The notes beneath the pieces were generated by a model that was given only the letters and a program-made list of their open reading frames with translations, made no database searches and was not told the DNA's origin. From Myxococcales bacterium (GTDB lineage: Bacteria > Myxococcota > Polyangia > HGW-17 > SLPX01), in the NCBI GenBank assembly GCA_007131745.1, contig SLPX01000149.1:1-6751 (forward strand): a stretch of DNA of 6,751 bases. The letters are read 5' to 3'. Numbering within the stretch: the stretch's first letter is position 1; every line of letters begins with the position of its first letter. Both the position numbers and the translations under genes were made by a program. Positions 1 to 4,123 of this stretch are shown here, one piece after another.

Positions 1-1714
1 CCGGTCCGGGAAGCATTGTTTCGGTCGGACCTCCGTTGTCGCCCAAAGGCTCCAGCTCGGAATCCGCCCAAGTGATGTCCTCGGTGCACGGCCAATCATC
101 GCGGGCATCGTTATGCGTCCGAGTGGGCCACTGGAAATTATTCTCCCCATTGAAAGGTTGAAACCAGCACGTCTGGGGGTTCCACGGAGCATTGGTGGTG
201 TTATGGCTGAAAATGGTGTTTTGAACTTCAAGGCCGGCATCGCCCCGTATGGCTGCTGTGAAAACCGTTTCGCCTCCTTCGACCTTGTTATCAGCGAAAG
301 TGCAATTGCGGACCCGGCCGCTTCCTCCGACCGACAACGCTGCGGCAAGACCGTTGTACGTGACGTTGGCGTGAAAAGTCGTGTTCTCTATATTCACCTG
401 CGAATTGAGCTCGGTGCGTACTCCGCCGCCGAGACCATCGGTGTAGTTACGAGCGACGAGAGACCGCGAGAGAATGAATTCGGAGTTTGATATGTAGAGA
501 CAACCTCCTCCCGCGTCCGCGCCGTTTTCAATCATGGTGCAGAGATGAAAAACAGCCCTCCGTTGATCCCTGTTTGCGGTGCGAAACACGCAGCCTCCGA
601 GTTCGTTCGCGTGATTGTTCTTGAACACGACTCCACAAAAATGCTGCTCAAGGTCGTCGGCTCCGTCAATGGCTACAGCGCCGCCGTTTCCGCCCGCTCC
701 GCCCTGGTTTGCATGCCCCACCCCGGGGCAGCCTTCTGCGTCGCCTCCCGCGTAGTTTTGTCCTGTTCCGTTCGCTGAGTTGTCCTGGAACACCGTGTTT
801 ACGAACGTACCGGTGGTCTGCAAAAGACCCACCGCTCCGCCGTTCGAGCCGCTGTTGCCTGCAAACATGGATCCCACTATCGTGATATCCAAAGAACCCA
901 GAGCATAAATCGCGCCGCCGCCCGTGTCGGGTCCGGGAGTCGCGGCTTCATTGTCCAGAAAAGTACAATCAATTACATGCAGAATCCCGTCTCTTATCCT
1001 AACGGCTCCTCCAGCGCCGTCGGCATACCCATACGCGCAGGCAGGATTGTTCGGATCGGGGGGAGTGTAATCCTGCCCTTCGGCTCTTCCGTTTTGAAAA
1101 GTCAGCCTCTGCAAAACCAACCTGTTCGTGTTTACCCTGTAATTTGGATGGTGAAACTCAAGGATTCGCACCTGCCCCATGCCGTCCAGGGTTATCATGT
1201 TTTCGCCGTCGATTATGGTGTCCCGGTCGGTCGGCACTTGCACTGTTTCGCTCAATTGAATCACCACCGGGTCCGGGCCGCAATCAAAAGTGATGATCCC
1301 GCCCTGGGCCACTGCGGCAACAAACGCGGCCTCGTCGCAACCTCCCGGAGTTCCGTCTCCAACCACTCGGTCAGGGTTGGTTATGTCCACAGGTTCTATG
1401 GGAGAATCGCAGAGTTCACTCGGCGGCTCCACCGTACCTCCATCCGGGCTTGGTCCGCCTCCGTCAGGATCATAAACGTCGCCGTCCATGTCGCCGTCCA
1501 CCGCGCCGTCAGTATCCGCCACACCACCATCTCGACCGTCATCTCCGCCTTTTCCGCCGCAGCCGGCCGCCGAATGAACGAAACCGATTACGCAAATCAC
1601 GAGAAAAAAAGCCAACCCGAAACCGGCAATTTTAGAGCGATGATCGCCGTTCCGTTGCAATTTGCCGGCACACACCTTGTTTTGTCTTGAATCTAAAATC
1701 TTACATTCCATCAT
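1..1714 (-). CDS. Right-handed beta-helix lipoprotein, choice-of-anchor Q type (3' end outside window)
   Basis: This open frame runs uninterrupted for 571 codons and leaves the window without a stop. The chosen start is the ATG at 1714-1712, with GGAG (1725-1722) seven bases upstream; a second ATG follows immediately. Residues 1-30 form a long basic n-region, 31-49 a hydrophobic core, and the lipobox-like A-A-G-C puts the lipidated cysteine at 52. An Asp/Gly-rich spacer (about 54-93) follows. Residues 119-147 read G-D-G-T-P-G-G-C-D-E-A-A-F and then T-F-D-C-G-P-D-P, a lead-in I associate with deltaproteobacterial beta-helix proteins. From about 195 to 505 there are roughly nine coils of the type G-G-A-V...(C/T)-x-F-x-x-N. 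The end (521-570) has N-G-E-N-N-F-Q-W-P and L-G-D-N-G-G-P-T-E-T-M-L-P-G-P, typical of the choice-of-anchor Q domain. Such proteins are surface or secreted. The ligand or any enzymatic activity is unknown, and no catalytic residues are recognised. Confidence 0.9.
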   Translation of the reverse strand, partial: MMECKILDSRQNKVCAGKLQRNGDHRSKIAGFGLAFFLVICVIGFVHSAAGCGGKGGDDGRDGGVADTDGAVDGDMDGDVYDPDGGGPSPDGGTVEPPSELCDSPIEPVDITNPDRVVGDGTPGGCDEAAFVAAVAQGGIITFDCGPDPVVIQLSETVQVPTDRDTIIDGENMITLDGMGQVRILEFHHPNYRVNTNRLVLQRLTFQNGRAEGQDYTPPDPNNPACAYGYADGAGGAVRIRDGILHVIDCTFLDNEAATPGPDTGGGAIYALGSLDITIVGSMFAGNSGSNGGAVGLLQTTGTFVNTVFQDNSANGTGQNYAGGDAEGCPGVGHANQGGAGGNGGAVAIDGADDLEQHFCGVVFKNNHANELGGCVFRTANRDQRRAVFHLCTMIENGADAGGGCLYISNSEFILSRSLVARNYTDGLGGGVRTELNSQVNIENTTFHANVTYNGLAAALSVGGSGRVRNCTFADNKVEGGETVFTAAIRGDAGLEVQNTIFSHNTTNAPWNPQTCWFQPFNGENNFQWPTRTHNDARDDWPCTEDITWADSELEPLGDNGGPTETMLPGP

Positions 1715-1721
1715 ACATTGT

Positions 1722-1725
1722 CTCC
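1722..1725 (-). promoter_or_regulatory. Ribosome binding site (GGAG) for the beta-helix lipoprotein
   Basis: GGAG on the minus strand lies seven bases before the ATG at 1714. A nearer ATG at 1718 is only three bases away and opens a five-codon frame (M-Y-D-G-M-stop). The spacing and the long open frame therefore both favour 1714. Confidence 0.6.
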
Positions 1726-1772
1726 GTTTCCATTTTTCTGTTGAAATGCTTCACCCTGTAGAGCCGCAAAAA

Positions 1773-1792
1773 CAAGCAACACTTCCGGATTG
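1773..1792 (-). repeat. Shared upstream motif, copy 1 (core CAATCCGGAAGT)
   Basis: On the minus strand this 20-base element starts with CAATCCGGAAGT. It matches a second element at 3981-4000 at 17 of 20 positions, and the first 12 bases are identical. It ends 58 nt upstream of the ATG of the beta-helix lipoprotein. Both copies have the same orientation relative to a minus-strand lipoprotein gene. A regulator-binding or promoter role is inferred from position and conservation only. Confidence 0.4.
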
Positions 1793-1821
1793 TTAGGGCT
1801 TTTCTATTCCGCTTTAATAAT

Positions 1822-1849
1822 TTGTTTATTTCCGAATCCAGTCTATATT
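1822..1849 (+). promoter_or_regulatory. Candidate sigma70-type promoter for the glycine-rich lipoprotein
   Basis: TTGTTT (1822-1827) lies 16 bases before TATATT (1844-1849), or 18 bases before the overlapping TATTAT (1846-1851). Transcription would start near 1857 and give a leader of about 57 nt to the ATG at 1914. This is the most AT-rich part of the 199-bp gap between two divergent genes. The call rests on consensus similarity only; the -35 match is partial. Confidence 0.4.
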
Positions 1850-1852
1850 ATA
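1847..1852 (-). promoter_or_regulatory. Candidate -10 element (TATAAT) for the beta-helix lipoprotein
   Basis: A perfect TATAAT reads on the minus strand at 1852-1847, overlapping the plus-strand -10 candidate. No good -35 is visible 16-18 bases upstream (the hexamers there read TGTTCG, ATGTTC and TATGTT). If used, the leader of the divergent gene would be about 125 nt. The perfect hexamer may simply follow from the palindromic TATATTATA stretch. Confidence 0.25.
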
Positions 1853-1913
1853 ACAAATCGCCGGGCAACGAACATATAGCTCGTGCGTGATTTTTTTTTC
1901 GACAGGCATAAAA

Positions 1914-3308
1914 ATGAAAAATAAATTTCTTTCTGCTGGTCGGCTTTTTTGGTTTCTATTCCTGTTGCCCGCGGCTGTCATTTGTCACGCAGGGTGCGGA
2001 AGGGACGAAAGCCGGATGGATCCCCATCCTGATGGAGGAGTCGACGGTCATGTGGTCGACGGCAGGGTCGACGCCACGCCACCCGACGGTCCCCCGATAG
2101 ACGTTGGAGGCTGCGCTGAGGGAGCTCTCCGCTGCAGTGGGGCAACCCTGGAAATTTGCAGCGGCGGAGTTTATACAACGCTCGAAAACTGCGAATTCGG
2201 TTGTGTTTCCAGCCCTGAACCGCGCTGTGGATCGCCCGTGTTTTCCAACGGCATCACAATGGAAGACATGAAAGGTGGTTGGAGCGATTTTCAACCGGAA
2301 GCCGGTGAAACTATTATCGATTCCGACCTGGTGACAATTACGGGCCCCGGATCCCCGGCAGCCGACGACTTCTATTTTCGCATCCGGAATCGGGATGATC
2401 TCGGATTGCCTCCTCTCCTCATCCTTTCTTTCCGCAGCGTATTCATTCCTGAAGGTGCAATTATCAAAGTGAAGGGTGAAAGACCAATTGCATTGGCGGC
2501 TGAAGAAGAGATCGTCATCGAAGGCATTGTAGACGCAGGAGTAACAACCCAAGGCGTGCCGGGACCCGGCGGCTATCCGGGCGGGACGGACGGAAACCCT
2601 GGGATGGGACCGGGCAAGGGAATCCAGGGAAATGTCGGCGCTCTCAATATCCTGGAAGGGGGAGGAGGCGGTGGAGCTTTTGGAGCCGGCGGAGGCGCGG
2701 GCGGCGCAGGAGGAACAGTGGCTGGAGGCGCCGGTGGAAACACGTATGGAAATCCCCAAGTGAATCCGCTTGTGGGGGGCAGCGGCGGCGGCTCAGGAGG
2801 CAAAGGAACGGGCGGGAATCCCGGAGGAGGAGGCGCGGGCGGCGGAGCTGTCATGCTTGCATCCCTGAACTCAGTGCGAATCGCCGCTGTTGGGATCATC
2901 ACTGCAGGTGGTGAGGGTGGTAAAGGCGGAGCTTTACAGGAGGCAGGCGGTGGTGGTGGCAGCGGTGGAGCAATTGTACTGGCCGCTCCCGTTGTAGATG
3001 TATACGGTATACTCGCAGCCAACGGAGGAGGAGGAGGAGGCTCAGAGACTTCCCCTCCGGAAGACGGAGAAAATGGAAGGCTTGACGGAATGGCGGCACA
3101 GGGAGGAACGAGAGGAGGCATGGGCGGCGCGGGAAACGAAATTTCGGGTCAAAGTGGAGAACCGGCTACAGCCCACGGAGGAGGAGGAGGAGGAGGAGCA
3201 GGGCGCATCAGGATTGAAAGCAGGGATCCGCCCGATCTTACCGGCAGCATACTCAGCCCCGGACAATCCACCGCACCATTCAGCATTACGAATCTTGGGG
3301 TCGAGTGA
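1914..3308 (+). CDS. Glycine-rich repeat lipoprotein with an N-terminal six-cysteine module
   Basis: This encodes 464 residues from the ATG at 1914. A GTG at 1887 is in frame but has no Shine-Dalgarno, whereas AGG (1904-1906) sits seven bases before the ATG. Residues 1-27 are a signal peptide (M-K-N-K, then F-W-F-L-F-L-L-P), with the lipobox-like H-A-G-C placing the lipid cysteine at 28. An Asp/Gly/Pro spacer covers about 33-65. Cysteines 67, 74, 82, 93, 97 and 105 form a compact module of a type seen in deltaproteobacterial surface proteins (C...G..rC.g..le.C......C..gC). Residues 108-190 lack a recognised domain. From about 190 to 450, glycine-rich loops alternate with four short beta-type segments of the form L-A-x4-V-x-I-x-G-I-x-x-A-G. 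Nothing resembles a catalytic site, so an adhesive or structural surface role is inferred. Its stop lies 2 bp from the convergent nuclease gene. The function is unknown. Confidence 0.9.
   Translation: MKNKFLSAGRLFWFLFLLPAAVICHAGCGRDESRMDPHPDGGVDGHVVDGRVDATPPDGPPIDVGGCAEGALRCSGATLEICSGGVYTTLENCEFGCVSSPEPRCGSPVFSNGITMEDMKGGWSDFQPEAGETIIDSDLVTITGPGSPAADDFYFRIRNRDDLGLPPLLILSFRSVFIPEGAIIKVKGERPIALAAEEEIVIEGIVDAGVTTQGVPGPGGYPGGTDGNPGMGPGKGIQGNVGALNILEGGGGGGAFGAGGGAGGAGGTVAGGAGGNTYGNPQVNPLVGGSGGGSGGKGTGGNPGGGGAGGGAVMLASLNSVRIAAVGIITAGGEGGKGGALQEAGGGGGSGGAIVLAAPVVDVYGILAANGGGGGGSETSPPEDGENGRLDGMAAQGGTRGGMGGAGNEISGQSGEPATAHGGGGGGGAGRIRIESRDPPDLTGSILSPGQSTAPFSITNLGVE
3024..3040 (+). repeat. GGA microsatellite, five units plus GG
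   Basis: Five perfect in-frame GGA codons followed by GG lie in a glycine-rich loop of the lipoprotein gene. Loss or gain of a unit would change the loop length without a frameshift. Confidence 0.85.
3177..3197 (+). repeat. GGA microsatellite, seven units
   Basis: Seven perfect in-frame GGA codons encode seven consecutive glycines just before the last beta-type segment (G-R-I-R-I-E). Glycine codons elsewhere in the gene are mixed (GGC, GGG, GGT, GGA), so this uniform run suggests recent slippage expansion. Confidence 0.85.
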
Positions 3309-3310
3309 AC

Positions 3311-3934
3311 TTAGGGTTGACTCCAGATTCCGACTCCCAGATTCCGAGCGTAATTCTCCATTTCAATGTATTCGTCTTTTCGCCCAAAATCACCGTATGT
3401 ATAAACCCTGGCCAAACCGACGGCAAGCAACATCAATCCCAGGTCCTCATCCCGCGATGTCCGTATGTAGGCCAACAGGCGATCATAAACATCGTTACAG
3501 TGTTCGGGACGAACCGCTTCCGAACAGGCTTCATCGTCGAATTCAAGACCAATCCAACTCAAAATGGGAACATGATGTCGTACATAATTCTCGGCCTCGC
3601 GACCGAAAGGCTCGGGTTCAGGGGTCAATTCGGGAGCATCCACGCCGATGAATCGAATTGTGGTAATCTCCCCGTGAAAACTGACCCTGATAGTATCTCC
3701 GTCGATTACCTGTAAAACCCTGGCCGGGTGATCAAACATGCTCAGATCAGCGTCCACTGCAAGTTCCGCATCCACCGAGGCATCCTGCCCTTCAACACCG
3801 TTACCCCCGCCGGAACAAGAATAGGATACAGACAAAAGGAATATCATACCGAAGGGGATAAATTTCGAAAAACCAAACAACAATATTTTCATGAATACAC
3901 CATTTCGACGAAAAGCTTGAAATATGCGGCCCAT
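3311..3934 (-). CDS. Thermonuclease (staphylococcal nuclease fold), predicted lipoprotein
   Basis: This 207-residue protein is expected to hydrolyse DNA and/or RNA phosphodiester bonds using calcium, outside the cytoplasm. The SNase domain spans about 70-206. The staphylococcal catalytic set is fully kept: D80 (V-I-D-G-D-T), R94 (I-R-F-I-G), D99 and E102 (V-D-A-P-E), and R152 (Y-D-R-L-L-A-Y-I). The family ending (G-V-G-I-W-S) is also present. Residues 16-39 are a hydrophobic signal, and C40 (S-Y-S-C-S-G-G-G) could be lipidated, although the lipobox is loose. A short Asp-rich linker (51-68) follows. The start at 3934 is chosen because GGAG (3943-3940) lies five bases upstream. An internal ATG at 3892 (M15) would give a more compact signal peptide but has only a weak ribosome site. 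Before R152 there is an insert with C137 and C146, a possible disulfide. The gene converges on the glycine-rich lipoprotein with 2 bp between stops. Confidence 0.93.
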   Translation of the reverse strand: MGRIFQAFRRNGVFMKILLFGFSKFIPFGMIFLLSVSYSCSGGGNGVEGQDASVDAELAVDADLSMFDHPARVLQVIDGDTIRVSFHGEITTIRFIGVDAPELTPEPEPFGREAENYVRHHVPILSWIGLEFDDEACSEAVRPEHCNDVYDRLLAYIRTSRDEDLGLMLLAVGLARVYTYGDFGRKDEYIEMENYARNLGVGIWSQP

Positions 3935-3961
3935 TACAACTCCGAAAACGAACTCTATGAT

Positions 3962-3989
3962 ACCATACCATGGGCTGCCTCAAGAACAA
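3962..3989 (-). promoter_or_regulatory. Weak candidate promoter for the thermonuclease gene
   Basis: On the minus strand TTGTTC (3989-3984) lies 16 bases before TATGGT (3967-3962), which would place the transcript start roughly 20 nt before the ATG at 3934. The -35 hexamer overlaps the distal end of the shared motif at 3981-4000. Hexamer matches are partial, so this is tentative. Confidence 0.25.
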
Positions 3990-4000
3990 CTTCCGGATTG
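3981..4000 (-). repeat. Shared upstream motif, copy 2 (core CAATCCGGAAGT)
   Basis: This is the partner of the element at 1773-1792, in the same orientation, with 17 of 20 positions and the first 12 identical. It ends 46 nt upstream of the thermonuclease ATG. It lies far from the transporter promoter in the same gap, so the thermonuclease is the likelier target. Confidence 0.4.
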
Positions 4001-4071
4001 GCACACGGAACCATCCCACTCCATGCAAAGAATCCCTTCCCAAAACCTTCAGCCGCGGCTCAAGAAACAAA

Positions 4072-4099
4072 TTGACACGGTCTCGGCTATCCATACGCT
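4072..4099 (+). promoter_or_regulatory. Candidate sigma70-type promoter for the RND/MMPL transporter
   Basis: A perfect TTGACA (4072-4077) lies 16 bases before TACGCT (4094-4099), which keeps the three most conserved -10 positions (T, A and final T). A start near 4106 would leave a leader of under 20 nt before the ATG at 4124. The -10 region sits in the loop of an inverted repeat, which suggests regulation. Confidence 0.45.
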
Positions 4100-4109
4100 C
4101 TGATAGCCG
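4084..4109. promoter_or_regulatory. Inverted repeat over the transporter promoter, candidate operator
   Basis: CGGCTATC (4084-4091) and GATAGCCG (4102-4109) are perfect 8-bp reverse complements separated by 10 bases. The repeat covers the -35/-10 spacer, the candidate -10 and the likely start site, the usual place for a repressor operator. Half-site centres are 18 bp apart. An alternative is an RNA hairpin that partly masks the weak ribosome site GGTGA (4109-4113). Which protein would bind is unknown. Confidence 0.45.
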
Positions 4110-4123
4110 GTGAATACTTTGAA

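Noticed and set aside
977..1690. Long plus-strand open frame of 237 codons
   Set aside because: It is antisense to the beta-helix lipoprotein, whose minus frame shows clear repeats, a signal peptide and a ribosome site. The plus-strand translation has no recognisable domain.
1701..1718. Five-codon frame (M-Y-D-G-M-stop) overlapping the start of the beta-helix gene
   Set aside because: The ribosome site is only three bases from its ATG, and the peptide is too short to distinguish from chance.
2040..2072. Three GTCGAC hexamers spaced 15 and 12 bp
   Set aside because: They encode the V-D-G repeats of the Asp/Gly-rich spacer, so the coding sequence explains them.
1956..2759. Minus-strand open frame of 267 codons
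   Set aside because: It lies opposite the signal, cysteine module and start of the glycine-rich region of the plus-strand lipoprotein, and its product has no domain features or ribosome site.
2573..3121. Minus-strand proline-rich frame of 182 codons
   Set aside because: The proline runs are just the complement of glycine codons of the plus-strand gene.
3323..3347. Direct repeat CCAGATTCCGA, two copies with a 14-bp period
   Set aside because: It lies in the thermonuclease 3' end, where the conserved G-V-G-I-W-S ending is encoded; the period is not a multiple of three and there are only two copies. Probably chance.
2998..3651. Plus-strand frame of 217 codons bridging two genes, with Glu-rich runs
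   Set aside because: The Glu runs come from GGA repeats read out of frame, and the remainder is antisense to the conserved thermonuclease.
3801..4094. Minus-strand frame of 97 codons extending upstream of the thermonuclease
   Set aside because: It overlaps the thermonuclease signal region in another frame, has no family features, and crosses the candidate transporter promoter.
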